Shown piece by piece: positions 12,827 through 27,473 of a stretch of DNA of 64,000 bases. Made by a program: the position numbers and the translations under genes. Origin of the DNA: Aulostomus chinensis (Eukaryota; Chordata; Actinopteri; Syngnathiformes; Aulostomidae); assembly GCA_037954235.1 (NCBI GenBank), contig JBBMOA010000002.1, positions 22,687,427 to 22,751,426 of the forward strand, given 5' to 3'. Positions within the stretch are counted from its first letter, which is position 1, and every line of letters begins with the position of its first letter. The notes under the pieces were generated by a model that saw only the letters and a program-made list of their open reading frames with translations, was not told the DNA's origin and did not search any database.

Positions 12827-15158
12827 CTGCCTAAAGTGCAAGGCACAAGTGCATTTGGAGCATGTCCACGTCCACTCTTCCTACTTCAACAGCAACTGCT
12901 ATGGGTGCAAAGTACACACAAAGAGGTTGTACCTGGTCACTTTGCTTCATCAGTGGTGGATTTTGAAAGCCAAAGTGTCATCTCCATTCTCTTCAAATCC
13001 AGTTGCTTGACACATTGCTATTTGGCATGTATGAATGTTGTTGATTTTAATTTAATGAAGGAACTTTATTTGCAGCACATTTAGGACAAATCTGGGACAC
13101 ATCTGACTCAGTTATGGCATGAACAGCAATGATTTGGACCATGTTAGGGAACAATTATTCATTGCTATCTGGAAAGAAACATATTTCACAAGCTAAGAGT
13201 TTAATGTTTTTTTTTTGGAGAGGTCCCTCCGATCAGTCAAGTTTATGACTCCAGTGTTTAGTTTTGCTGCTTAAATATTGTCCTGACTGATCCTGTCAGC
13301 ATGTTGGGAGATTTAAATAATCAACAAAGTTGTGCTAATAATCAACATGCTGCTGTGTGAAAATGTGCACAGTGTTGTTCATAATGGGATGTCATTTCGG
13401 CTCCAACAACATCTATAGTAGCAGGAATTCACCAACACAGTGAAGCAGGTGTGATGTACACAACAATTCTCTTTCATATTGTAATGTTTAAACTTGTTTA
13501 TGTTGTGCGCTTGGCGACATGTGTATCGCTCTGTCTTGATGTGTACCTTATTGAATTTGTACCAGGCTTTTGTCGGCAGGACTGACCACACCTTGAAAGG
13601 TCAACATGGCCACAGGTGCACAGACGGGTGCAAGAACATTTGCTATTGAAACATGAGAGATGATGGGCATGAAAATGACAATTCCTAATTACATTTTTGC
13701 TGCACTTGAATAATAGGTCACAGTAAATTATGATTTTTCAAATCAGCCTAAATAAATACAAATACTTGTGATCCCTTTATTTTCAATTAAGTGACTCCTA
13801 TATATGTATAGTTTCAGAATGTTTTCCATAGCTGAGAGGTTATCACGTATGCATGTCTGTCCTGTAGCCTATGTTCCTCATCATTTCTTTGTCTGTGCAG
13901 GTTGAAGCTTGACCTATGACCTGTGGGTGTCCCGTGACTCGCTTTGTTTACCCTGCCATGTTGTCAAGAAAAGCACAAAAAAAAAAGAAAAGATAAATAC
14001 AAACAAAAAACCCAACAGAGTTCAATGCACACTTTAAATCCAGGGATATTGAAAGATATATTGCCAAACTGGATTGTTAAACCTTACTGACCCTTTTCAT
14101 GGCCCACAGAACCATTCTGTACCTGGTAAGAAATAGTCAGTACACAAGTGGAACCCACTGCCCAGGGCTCCGTTTGCTTCTGCTACATTTTTTGGTTCTG
14201 TCATCATTCAGGGTCTTTTTCCGTACAATAAACACCGTGGTCAGTTTTTACAAATTCTCCAGGCAATTAGAGCAGTTAGCTGCCTAGAGTCATATTCCCG
14301 GTAGCCATTTGAACAGCGCACTTGGCCAGTGTGAAAGTCGTTTGATTTGGACTGTTGCACGCTGGGATTGCGTGACATAACCTACCAGAGCTCTGTTGCA
14401 GGTTCTGGCCCAACAGGCGCATTTCAGTAGCCCCTCACCTTACCTTGCAATCAGTTCCATCCTGTGGTGGTGCTGCCTGTTCCAGCTCATAGCTTCCACA
14501 CGCTCACAAGATTAATGCTGCTTAATTAAGAGTATAAAGTGACTAATTGGGGGCACATGTTAGAGGTATGTGTGTAATTTGCACATCAGTAATGATAAGT
14601 TTGGGGAGATCCCTCGTGTCAAACATATTTAATTGCTGCGTGGATTTATAGCTTTGCTTGTAATGCCAGGGTACTCGCAGATGTAGAGAAACACATGAAA
14701 ACCAACTCACATACGCCTACAAGACAAACACAGGGAACATTTAGAAACTGGGTTGCTGTTTCATCCTCCCCTCAGTCATGTATGCATGAACTCCACAAAT
14801 ATTCATTTCTATCTCCTCAAACTGAAGTCCAACACTGCCACAGACTGGACCGTTTATCTTGTCTCATTTTTGTCCTCAAGAAGTAAACTTACACTTGCCA
14901 TTAAATCAAGTAGTGAAGTCACAACCTTGACAGCTGTTTTATTCCAGGTTACAAATGGGATTCTACTCTCACAAGAAACAATGTTGTTTGGTACAGATCC
15001 CACGCTGGTTTTCATTTCAAAATGTTTTCAAATAAAATGTTAACAGCAGAAGAATAATAATTCCTTTTAATATAGAGAATCATTTTTTTCTCCAGGTATC
15101 CAAGCCCTCATACAAAATGCTACAGTATGTATGATGTATTATGTAACCATGTTTGTTT

Positions 15159-15198
15159 GTGTGTGTGTGTGTGTGTGTGTGAGTGTGTGTGTGTGTGT
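15159..15198. repeat. (GT)n microsatellite
   Basis: About 20 GT units with one GA interruption. Confidence 0.95.
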
Positions 15199-15617
15199 CC
15201 TGTAAAAAATGGTTGCTGTATTGAACATAGGCAGACGGTCTGTGACCACACAAAGAGTAGCAGTAGGAGGTCGACACCACCCTGGTTTACAGCCTTCTGA
15301 GGAAGGAGCCTCATTTTCTCTTGGTGGTGGCTTCACTCCTTATTTTTCTGCTTATAGTTCAAGCACTAATATTAGATTAGCGGGGCCACCGCTCGATAGA
15401 AAAGGCTTTATTCTTGATAAAATAATTGCTCTCAGTTTTCCAAGTCATAAAATTGCCTTTGTAATTCGATGGGGGATATATCTTCTGAGACGATTGCTCT
15501 CAGGCCAGAGTGATGGCAACTGTTTTAATTAGTGGCATTGGATTTCTACAGAAATGAATCCTGGGTGCTGCAAAGAGCAATAATTGTTGAGGTAATAGTC
15601 TTATTAATTCTGTCTCA

Positions 15618-15625
<8 letters not shown>

Positions 15626-15696
<71 letters not shown>
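15626..15696. repeat. (CA)n microsatellite
   Basis: About 35 CA units after a short CT tract. Confidence 0.97.
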
Positions 15697-15697
<1 letters not shown>

Positions 15698-18372
15698 ACC
15701 TCTTTGGGGGCAATTCTGACATTCCGACTTAATGGAATTCCCACTCTTTGAATACACAGTTAATCATTTTTTTGTATTGTTGCCGTAGTACTCACAAACG
15801 AGCAAATATGGAAACATGGAGTTTGATGCAGGCAGATTCGTGCTGTGCTGCTTACAAAGGCCACAGCTCTGTTAGTCCTACTGAAGGAATTCCACCTAGA
15901 ATTCCATTGTGCCATGGGGCTGCTGGTTGTACGCTGGTTGCTACAGAGGGCTTTCACAGGCATGGACCCTACTGGTATAATCCCATAATCCTGCTGCACA
16001 GGGGTCTTAGAACTGGGGTGGGGTATATGGCTTTAATTAAGATCTGAAAAGGAGGCAATAATGTTGATGAACAGAGGAGAGAAACGAGAATACTTAAGAG
16101 AGAAGGTATGTGTCAGAGAAAACATCTCAGTGCACATGTACTGCAGTTTATAGAGCAGCTGTCATAGTTTTGCAATATAACAGAGTAATTTATAACTCCC
16201 AGGGTGAATGTCACACACACAGTACAGCAAAGTAATACTTGGCTTACTACTTTGTAATACTACTTATGAAGACAATGCAAATATCTGTATCACAACTGTT
16301 AGGGATTTCCAAACGCTTGAATATTGCAAATCTGTCTTTATAACCCACCCTTCAGTACAAATTAGCTCACTGTACTGGTATTGTCAGAGCCTCTTGTTTG
16401 TGTTTCTGGATGCAAATTAGGATGCAATGACCGTGGTAATAGAAACATATTCATTGACAACTATTCCAAGAAAGACACGTGGAGGACTTTCTCATTGTAT
16501 GTTCCAAATCCTCATCAAAATTTGCCAATTTCAGTGTGCCGGTGCAGATAGTAGCATCTAGCTGACTAGCTAGTAGCTAGTAGAGAAATTGCCGAATGGA
16601 ATTCTTACATGTGCTTCAATGAACTAGACTATTACAAAATAAAATCCATCTCCATCCGTTTGTTTGTTGGTAACCTACTGAAACTGTTATCTGAAGTTAG
16701 CATTTTGTTTGGTTGGCTATGCGCATTTGTGTGTAGACCATCAGTGCCTCTTACAGAATCAATGAAATTATATTAATCTAACAATATTCCCGTCTAGATG
16801 TTTATTATAAAACACGAACAATTTGTCTACTTTTCTATGTCTGCCCAGTGTGTGTCCTTCAATCCCATATCCAACTGAGAGAGTCTCAGGGCAATTTTAA
16901 ATTCAGTTAAATTGTCTGAGGCCTCCGAGGGCAGGCAACAGGAAGAACCTGGGGTGGAGTTGGCAGCAATGTTAGGCAACTCTAATCCAATCACAGAGTA
17001 ACAGCAGGGGAGCTTTAGCTCTGCCTGATGGATATTACTACTGTTGGCTCCACAGGCCAGATCCAGAATTCCCGTTTCGTCATTTAACTGACTTATTTTC
17101 AATACTGAATTGAAGCACATCCATAAAAATAGTATTACATGCATCTCTGTAAAAGCCTTATTATGCATGTCAAGGCAGAGACATTTTCACCTGTGTTTGT
17201 CTGTTAGCAGGATTGTGCAAAATCTACTTGTCTGATTTTAACTAAACTTGCTTTCCTCTACTGTCTTACGATTACAAAATCACACCTTTTGGAATGACCT
17301 TCTGCAGTAGCGCTCCTGCTATATGCCACCTTAGTGGTCACATGATGAAGTGAGTGAGTTCCTACATTATCACAGTTGAACTTGAAGAGTCTCTCACTGT
17401 ATTTGACACGTTGGGAGTGAGAACAGTTTGAGGAATGTACAAGGGTAAAGGCCACAGGTTCATTCATACTGAGACGCCTCTGTTATCAGAGTGTAATGTT
17501 GTAATCACATGACACACACAGTTGACCCAACACAAGGTTTTATTTTTACTGACTGATAAGATCTAATTACATTTCAAAGGTTCCCAAAGCAGGAAACACC
17601 CCTGTTACAGTCATGATATGATAGTGTGCTGTCTTTCTGTTATTGATGGTGGCAGCTACTGTGGAAAAGCATCTGTAATTTCGGCTATATATTAATTTTA
17701 AATGATATTTCTGGGTTGTACAGTATATACAGCCCTATATATGTGTGTGTATTATGGCTATGGGGTCTCAAAACTTCTGCTTGTGGTGAACAGGAAATTT
17801 AACTGAGCCAGGAATGGTTGTAATGGGGTTTACTGCTGGATAGGCCTATTGTAAAACAAAACTACATGACTACTTATACTAAAGTCTTGCAAACCCACAG
17901 CTAAGAGGATAATAGCTCGGCCTTAGAATGAAACATAGCTGAGCCGTGGAATAAAAGATATTTAGTCCGATTGCTCTGCTGACTACAGAAGCAAAATCAA
18001 ATGGGTGTAAATTAAGAGACTGGTTAATTACGCGAACTGTGAACGCAAACCAGTTAATAAGAGCAATTTGAAGACTAGATGATTCCCTGATAAGCAGGCA
18101 GGATTACCTCTGTAATCTCTTCTGTCACTTATAGTGATGCCCCAAATCTCCTCTTGCTCTGAGGAGCATTCAACCCGTCAGTTGAAATGAAAGAGACCTT
18201 AACGAACACCTCTCTCCCACTCATGAAGCACTCACATCCACTCACTATTTAACATGGGCTGCAGCCCCTGCTGATGGTGTGTAGGCTAAAGCCGGGAGAT
18301 CAGAGTACACTCGTGTGCAGGGTGTGCTTGATTCTCATGTGCTTTTAAAGAAAACTTGGACTCGTTTGGCCT

Positions 18373-18460
18373 TGTGTGTGTGCGTGTGTATGTGCATGCA
18401 CGCATGTGTGTGTGCGTTTGTGTATGTGTGTGTGTGTGTGTGGGTGTGTGTGAGAGAGAG
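18373..18460. repeat. Imperfect (GT)n microsatellite
   Basis: GT tract with GC and CATGCA interruptions, ending in a short GA run. Confidence 0.9.
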
Positions 18461-21043
18461 GCAGTTCACTCATACTGGATCAGTTAAAAGTTCCATGGTG
18501 CGACAGCATCAACCTCACATGGCTGATATTCTACCACGTCATATATATATAGTGAATATGCAGAACGACTTAAGTGTCTCTAAAAAAACAAAAACAAAAC
18601 TAACATTGAATATTATAGTTATGTTTAATGTGAAATAAAGAAATATAGTGTTAGTGATATGCTAATATTCCAATTCCCAATTGGAGTTAAGGGACTGAGG
18701 GTATGGGCACTGTTCTCTTATGCATTATCATAAATCATAGTAGGCCTATTTAGTCATTCAATACCACACTGTCCCCAAGGACTATAATCTGTTTACAGGA
18801 GCACTGCAGCTTTGCATAGTACTTTCAAATCCATACCAAATGCATTTTTAATTGGTAAATAAATGCAAAATGCATGCTAACAGGCAATTGTAGCAACGCT
18901 CCTGAATGCTTAAATATGGTTCTAAGCATGATGTTCACATTATGGATTTTGCATCACCGTGTGTTTCCAAGGTGATTTATAATCAACCAAGCACCCAGTC
19001 TATGTTATAGCGTAATGGAGGTTCTTGAACCTAGCGAGGATTCCATCACATTTCAACATGAATATTGAAGATTTCTCCGAGTTTCTGAAGGAGAATCCTT
19101 GCAAAATGTGGGTAAGAATATAGTCCTTTGTTATAAGACGTTTCATAAACAGATCCTGAATTGTTCGACGTCCTCAGTAGTCACCAGGGGTCAATGCCAT
19201 TCTTGGTGCAGTAGATGAATATTGTAATAGGCATACATCCATAATTGATAGCCAGCAGTAATATTATCACTGGAACAAATCATTGTGTCATTTTTTTTTT
19301 GAATATGTATTTTTGGAGGTGGCTGATGCGATTCAAATGTAAGTAAATCCTTTTGAACTTTTGCAGTGGTTGTTAAATTCTCTCTATGGTGAATTTTAAA
19401 TGAATTTAGTGAAACTCACAAATCAGTGGACAAACATAAACTTGCACCATATCTGTTAACACACTACTTGATTAACAATTTAATATTTATGGGCAGAGCC
19501 ATCATTCAATGGCTATTTTCTACATGGAGTTGGTTAACTGTTTTCATCAGAACCAATAACGTGTTCTAAAATGTGACTGGTGTTCCAAAGCCAGCCAGTG
19601 ACCAAAGGCCAAGGCACGGCACCATGTGTTGAAGCACATGATTGTCTGTCAGTTTAGGGCGTAAAGACAGTAAACATCAGCTTGATTGCGCAACAGTTAT
19701 CACAGGTGATGGTTGGATGGTGTTCAGAGGAGAAAACCTTGATGTTAAAGAGGCCAGAAATCACAACAGCAGAATAATGTTTTGGGTTTGTTTTTTTTGA
19801 CTCCGTGCTGAGTGGCGTTTAGTGACTTCTTTTTGAGGTGTCAACCAGTTTACTTGATAAAGTAATACAATAAAGGTGTGAATTTATTCAAGCAACAGTG
19901 ATCTTTACATGGGCCGCATTAATGTGAATGTAATATCGTAAGACGGCATCATAGAATTGGCTGTACTCTGAAGAGGATACAGTTTCTGTGAATTGGGTCC
20001 AAAGTTGCTTTTTACAACTTTAATTGGGGAAATTGAAGATAGATGTTTACAACATTGCAGTAACAACATACTTGACTTTATAGTTTAACTGCAGTTACGT
20101 TTCTTATTAAGAAATACTTATCAGGTTTATATTGAAATGCGTTCTGCAAAAGTAGGGCATGCAGAAATAATATTGAGCTTGCATCACATTGTACATTGAG
20201 AAAATACATAATTAAAGAAATAACCTGCTAAAGTACATGCAATGCATGCAAGAATAGCCGTAAACACATTTCAGATACAGACTTTTTTTCAAAGAAGAGG
20301 CTGAACTGTTGAACAGTAACACTACAGTTAGCTTTGAGGGAGGGAAGGATGTGCCTCCACACCATTTATACACACAACAGCAGTAAATCAATACATCCAA
20401 AGATTAAAGATACTGTCTTTATCTTGCTTTTATCAAATCCTTATCAAAATATGAGCTCCTATACCCTCACGGGTGAATGAACATTCTTACTGCTACTGAA
20501 ATCAACACAAGGGCACCCTGTACTCTATCTGTTTTATCTAAAACAAATCATCACATGGTCTTCATCCATTACTACATCAGTTATTGAATTCAAACTATAT
20601 CCTCTTCCTCAGCACAGCCAGTTAATAATAAAACAACAGTGCTGCTGCTGCTGCTGCTACTACTAGTAGTAAGAATATAGACAAAGGAAAATGTAAATAA
20701 TCACTCACAATTAATCGCAGAGTTCTATATTTTTATACTTTCATTTGATTAATACTGATCTACTGTACGGCATGGATATTCCAAGAAGTTCTCTGTGTTT
20801 TATCGACAGCCGTGTAGAGAGATGCAGGTACATTATCAACAACGGAGATGTGACAGTATGGTTACCCTGGTAAACACCCATACAAAAGTCTATGTGATAT
20901 TTTCAGAAAGTAACACGACCAATCATTTAATACAGTACCCCAAAACTAACCTGCCACTCGTACCCTCTCCTACCCCCTCTCCCTGTTTACTACATGGCAC
21001 TTGTTGCTAAATATAACATCTTTGTTGTTTTGTGATCTGGTTG

Positions 21044-21044
<1 letters not shown>

Positions 21045-21105
<61 letters not shown>
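21045..21105. repeat. (CA)n microsatellite
   Basis: About 30 CA units. Confidence 0.97.
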
Positions 21106-21106
<1 letters not shown>

Positions 21107-21533
21107 GTGGCCTGCTAGCTCACTTGAATAGTTTGTCAGACCACATCCACTGGTGTCTGAAGTGGGATTTCAAAAACACAGCTGTGAGTTCTCTTAGGCA
21201 ACCGAAAAGCAGTTAGTGAGAACTACAAGGAGCTACTTAGCCAGCTGAGTCACTAGCTAATGTTACAGCAGTCAACAGTTGCTAGCCGTGGCCCTCCAGC
21301 ACAGAGGATTGTTAAAGGAACCGTATCCCCAAAAAAGAAATTTCAGTCATTATTCACTCGCCCTGAGATATATTGGAGGTCAGGGGAAGTTATTTAGTCC
21401 ATAAAAGCAGTGCAGTAATTTCCTTAAACAATTGGAGAAAAAACATAATCAATCATTGCCCAACATGCCAAGTCCTTTAGATTGTTTTTTGTTTGTTTAT
21501 GTTTTTTGTGTATGTTTATTTGAAAGCTGCATA

Positions 21534-21635
<102 letters not shown>

Positions 21636-22903
21636 TAGATATAGATATTTATACATATATATATACTGTATATATATAAAAACTTGAGCTGCATCAAGAT
21701 AAGTCATCAGACTATGTTTTAATAAATTGTTTTTATTTTTATTTTCATGAGAGAGGAAGAACAACACAAAAGAAAAAAACTCTTAATGCATTTGGTAAAC
21801 TGCAGAGAAAAAAATCAGTGTGTGCGTGTGTGCGTGCGTGTGTGTGTGTGTGTAAGCAGAAGGGATGGTAGACAAGTGTTGGTAGATCCAGCAGCATATC
21901 GCCTCATCTGTCAATCAAACAGCAGGGGAGGTGAAGGGTAAGGAGGAGACAAGCACGCTGGCTAATCATTTTGTAATCAGGCGTCAAAACAAAACAAAAA
22001 AATGTTTATCTGATCAGTGCAGGCGGCTGCCTGAGCTGACATGAATGTTTTTTTTTTTTCCTCTTGTGTCATCGTGTCAGGCCTAATGGACAGTAGTAAG
22101 GAGGGGAGTTAATTACTTTTGACGACGCTCCCCACTAATTTTCCATTTATATGGAGTCCCTTTTCTCCTCTGCCATCAGGCAGGCAGACAGCTTAGCTGG
22201 CAACATAACAACATCTCTGTGCATACCAAATCACTCAGGACTCCATTGTGTTCTCACTGGGTTTTAAAAGAACGATTTCAAGAAACACATAATTTGTATC
22301 ACAATTTCTGTCCAGTGCCAACAATTTGTGCCAAACCTCATATAAAAAAATGCATTGCAATTACATCATTGCCTAATATTACCTCAAACTAGGGGCATGT
22401 GGGAAGCCTAGTACTTTAATCTGCATTAAGGCAGCAAAAGTAATTGTACTTGTATTGAATAAAAGTGGAAATAGGCAAAACAAGCCTTTCTTTATCAATT
22501 AATTCTACTTTTGGAACATTAATTATCTAATATATGTGTTCTTCAATAAACTATGACAATAAAGAACACAGCAATAAACATGGATAGCCTTTAAAATATT
22601 ATACCTTCGATTTCCCAATCCACTCAAATGAATATGCCTGATGTGGCTGTCATGACATGAAATGATGTGAATATTTGTTTGTTTGAATGTTCTTAACTTG
22701 GAATTGTTCCATCCTTGACTGGGTTCCCAGTGGGTGCACTTTAGAAACAAATCCCATTATATTTGCAGTAGAGGAACTGCACTTTCTACTTCACTGTCTT
22801 TCCTTCAAACTGGTACATTACAAAATATTATCCCCTCTGGGTTTTTTTATGTTTAAAATACTAATGATATGATACTGAAAAATACGACACTGATAATGTA
22901 CCA

Positions 22904-22904
<1 letters not shown>

Positions 22905-22940
<36 letters not shown>
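22905..22940. repeat. (TTA)n microsatellite
   Basis: About 12 TTA units. Confidence 0.93.
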
Positions 22941-25180
22941 AAAGCTCCTGAATTACAAGCAAATGGTTCTGTTACAGTCATGCTTAAATTTCAAACTTTC
23001 ACTACTCCAGGAAATTCTTACTAAAGGAACATAGGTTGTGACTGGTGACGCTCTTGTCTCACACCAAAGAAAAGCTCCTTGATTGGCAGACGGACAAGGA
23101 AAATGACTTCCTTTCATTGTGTGTGAGTGACACTTTTGTCATCAGCGATCACTCTTGTCACACCCTCTGTCAACCTTGACTCGACTCGTGCTGATGTCCA
23201 TGCCACCTAGTTTCTGCACATTTTACTCTACGCTCATACCTTCAACCACTTTATGTTGTCGTCCCGTTGCCATTTATTGACCCTTCATACCAAACTTCTT
23301 TTATGGCTGCATAAACTGATTATAAGACATATCAAAAAGATACGGAAGGAGTTATATATGGCCTACAGTGACTCATCTACTGAAGTTGGTGGTTTGAGCT
23401 TATGCGTCAAAATGTCAGTAAGCAAGAAACTCAACCCGATTTAGATGGTAGCTTGCTCCCATTAGTGTGTTTGTGGCAAATTGTAAAAGGCTTAGGATAA
23501 AAGCACTTTACAAATATCAATATGCCATAAAACTAAGTGAATGTTCTGCTTTCCATCCTGTGTACTGTATTTCTAAAATACTCTCCAGTGTTTCATGGAA
23601 GTTCTGGAATTAACTCTTCTAAAATTCCCTCAACTGTAGGTCTGAATCTATGTCTCTGACAGGTGGCCTTCTTAACCAGCAGACCTCTCTTCAAGCCCTT
23701 TTTACATTATTATATGTTATCCCAGTAGTCAGCATACTTAATACTAGTAGTGGGCAGGCAAAACGATGGGCTTTCTGGCTGATATATGTTGGAGGGCCAA
23801 AAGTGAAGGGGGACATTTTATTCCTGGCCATCAATCTGACTGGGATCTCTGGGCACTAAGGAAGAAAGTGATAATTCATTTTAAAAGGGACTCAATGGGC
23901 TACGAGTGGCCCTAAGGGTTGGCTAGGGGTCTTCACCTATGATTGAGATGCTGAAAGTGGAGCTATTTTATGAGCTTCTTAATTTAGAGAGGCAGACACT
24001 GCCACAGATGCATTGAAGGGGGGCAAAGGGCACTTGAGGCTGACCTCTAAGGGATACATTAATTGATCATGGGTTAAAAAAAATTCAGTTGTATGGGCAC
24101 TTGCTAATGTCTTCAATTGCAGGGGCGCAATTCATACTAACTGAGAAGTGCGCAGCAAAACTAGGTTAGTGTGAGTCTTAAATGTTTGTTATTGGCTATC
24201 TATCTTTGATTGGATACGGAGGTGGTGACATCCATATGTCTTGTAGGTCATTGATATAAATGATGATACACAGATAAGCATGTCCCCAGTGTCTCTCTTC
24301 AGCCCGTTTGAGGAAACGCAATCAATCTTTCTGCCACACACGATAAAAAAAAGTGGCTGCTGTTGAAGACACCTGAAGTTAATTGCATTACCTTGTTCCA
24401 GTATGTATATGAGGGGGGTGATTATTTCAGGAATGCCTCTTTGAAATCAAGAGATTGATGAGCGTTTAAGCATGACACCAGTCAGTCAGACAAACAACTC
24501 CTCCGTGTCACTGCACGTCGTCCGCTCTTCTATATGGGCGACAGCCATTCTCCCCGCATGCAAACAATGTCCCCAATTTGTCAGTGACACAATAAGAGTG
24601 CCCATTTGCATTACTGTGTGAACAACAAATGTAATTGATCGAAGTATTGATTATTGTATTTTGGAGAAAAGGGATGTGTCAAAGGCAGCAGTTGTGACAG
24701 TTGAACAATCAAATCATTCGATGTACCTTCTCTGACCTTTATCAAATTTTATTTTCAAAAACAAGTGCTTTCTTGATCCTGCCCCCGATGAAAGACAATA
24801 AATGCAACAACATGTGCATACAATAAGAGCGTGACTGTCTTGATATCATGTTACTGTGTTATTAATTAAAAATTACATAAAGAGCTTTCAAAAGTGCATC
24901 TTTAATCTTATCATCGAAGTCCTAAACCAACAAGGAAATTGGTAACTCATAAAGATTTTTTCATTACATAATGCAATAAATCAACAATTAGAGCCGTCAT
25001 TGTGATCTGAGGGCATCAAGTTGATGATCATGATGTAAAGATCAAAGCCAAAGTTTCATAGTTTACTAATATAGTAAGACACATTACACCATAGTCTCAA
25101 TATTTCACTCTAGAATTTGTGAACAATGGGGTTGAGATTCAGGGCTTAAATACAATTTGTGGCATTTGAGATGAATCCTA

Positions 25181-25552
25181 GGTGGCACAGTGGTGCAGTG
25201 GTCAGCACTGTCACCTCACAGCAAGAAGGTTCTGGGTTCGAGTCCCAGCTTGGGCACGGGATCTTTCTGTGTGGAGTCTGCATGTTCTCCCTGTTCCTGT
25301 GTGGGTTCTCTCTGGTACTCCGGCTTCCTCCCACAGTCCAAAGACATCAAGAGGGGACGAGGCTGATTGATACTCTAAATTGACTGTAGGTGTGACTGTG
25401 AGTGTGAATGGTTGTCTGTCTCTATGTGTTGGCCCTGTGATGGACCGGTGACCTGTCCAGGGTGAACTCCACCTCTCGCCCGTAGCTGCTGGGATAGGCT
25501 CCAGGCCCCTTGTAACTCTTAATAGGAATAAGCGGAAGAAAATGGATGGATG
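25181..25552 (+). repeat. tRNA-headed SINE-like dispersed repeat, copy 2 (full length)
   Basis: A-box TGGTGCAGTGG and B-box GGTTCGAGTCC match the Pol III consensus. The body is shared with copies 1 and 3 and ends in a GGAT repeat. Candidate 9-bp target duplication GATGAATCC at 25170-25178 and 25553-25561. Confidence 0.87.
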
Positions 25553-26712
25553 GATGAATCCCAATAGATATGATGTGATTCGATCCATCAGTTATCAAAG
25601 AAGCATGAAGAAATGTTAAAACAATTTCTCCTCTTGTCAGAAGTTGTCATACCACTCAGCCAGGAGGCCTAAGCAGATCTCACAGCACTCAGAGGGCCAA
25701 ATGATGCAGCCACACCACTTGTTTGAGTCAGTCAACAGTCGGAGTAACTCTAATTGAAGATGTAAATCACACTGCAACAGTTGCATATTATTAACACACA
25801 AAACAAGGGCCAATTGATCATTAGTGCATCAATATGTAGTTTGCATAAAATTATTTCCTTTAAATTGTCTGTGTTTCAGGTGACACAGGGTTGGCTCATC
25901 AATAATGTAAATGAGCCATTAAGGCCTTAAGAGGCTGCCTGTGAGAATGACAGACCGCCAGGCGTCACTGAGTTAATAACCAATACTGCTTCCCCGCCAT
26001 TGGCAAGGCTCATAGTAGACCCATATAAGTCTGGCTCATTTTAAAGTTTAAAATATGTTTTTTTGTTAAAGTAGGTGTATTGATTTACCGAAGACAAATG
26101 TTCATTTTCAGAAGTTCGTACTTCTTCCATACTGATGAATCAGTTTAGGCCATAATGTATGGTGTGTGCTTACAGTTAGGGTGTGGTTGGTGACAATGTA
26201 AAAAGTGATTAGCGATGATTGCAAATGCTTTATACCCCTGAGGAGAATTCCCGATGAAGCAGTCAGAACTCATCTCAGACTTTGCCCTTTACCTCAATCC
26301 ATAAGTGCTCCTGGCTAACACCTGCAACCTTGAGATTCTCCCTTCTCTCCTTTCACACTTGTGTGTCTGCTCATAAGAATTCAGATGAAATGGCATTGGG
26401 AGGAGATGATGAACATGAACTTGGGTGTGTCATCTTTCAAACTTTTAGAATGATGGTTTATGTGTTTCATATCTTGCATTATAAAGAATTCAAACCTTTC
26501 ATTCACATGGTACTTAGATATGACAAGGTCTGCAGTCGGTGACTGTGTGGGTACCAGTCCAGCGGTTGCAGCGCCCAAATAGGGTAAGGCGGGGACCTAT
26601 TTTTCTATGCCAGCCGGAAGTCAGCATCATATTGACTTTGAGACAGGGGGATGAGACTTTCAACAATGCTAACTTATTTTGGGGTTTTAGGTCTCATTCC
26701 TGCACTACTCTA

Positions 26713-26777
26713 TATTGTCTGGAACAGCTCCCCTGTGACCCTGCGCAGGATAAGTGGTATAGATAATGGATGGATTG
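26713..26777 (+). repeat. Degenerate tail fragment of a SINE-like repeat
   Basis: Ends GGATAAGTGGTATAGATAATG followed by GATGGATTG, the usual tail of the tRNA-headed family. The preceding 170 bases are too diverged to place. Confidence 0.55.
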
Positions 26778-27473
26778 AGGTCTGCAGCAAGTTCCTGTTT
26801 TTAGACTGAACTTTCAAAGTTACGAGAAGCCTTTCAATCGTGTCCATTAATTGTCAGTGTATGTACTGTTGCATTATCAACCACTCTCCCCTACATTTAT
26901 GGACCACTCTCTAACTTAAGCATTGCATAATGTGTGTGCACACATGTGACACCCATAAGGAGTTTTCAAAACACTTTGTTTGAAAGCATTTTGCTTTAAT
27001 CTGCTTTATGACTTTATTTGTCCTCAAAAGAAGATTGGTTGTACATCATGTATAACTATTAACCAAAGGCACATGGTGAGATTTTAAAAGAATGTAAAAA
27101 ACAAGCACAAGAGAGCAAACCCCCACCAAGGATAATGTAGAAATTGCAGTTGTTTGCTGTTTTGAATGGTCTGCCCCAAAATTTAGTGGCTTTGTCCTTG
27201 GCCCGTGCCACAACTTCATGGAACTTGGCCTTCTTAGACAAACCAACAAACACAAATAAAAAAGAAGACGCAGTAAACATTTTAATGAAACTTTCTAATA
27301 AATGTATTTCAAAATGGTCTGTGATATTTTGTTTGAATACAGTTGTTGAAGTAATTTGTGTATGTATTGGAAATACCTGCATATTTTTTTGTACACATCA
27401 GTCTGTAGTACCCCATATCAGATTTAGTGTCTTTTAGAATTAAAATCTCTATGGGATTTTAGCTCCATGAAGG

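Noticed and set aside
12391..12846. 151-codon minus-strand open frame
   Set aside because: No recognisable domain, no splice or promoter context, and it overlaps a SINE-like remnant at 12711-12826.
23460..23530. Possible SINE tail with GGATAAAAGCACTTTACAAAT
   Set aside because: The resemblance to a common fish repeat ending is suggestive, but too short and isolated to define an element.
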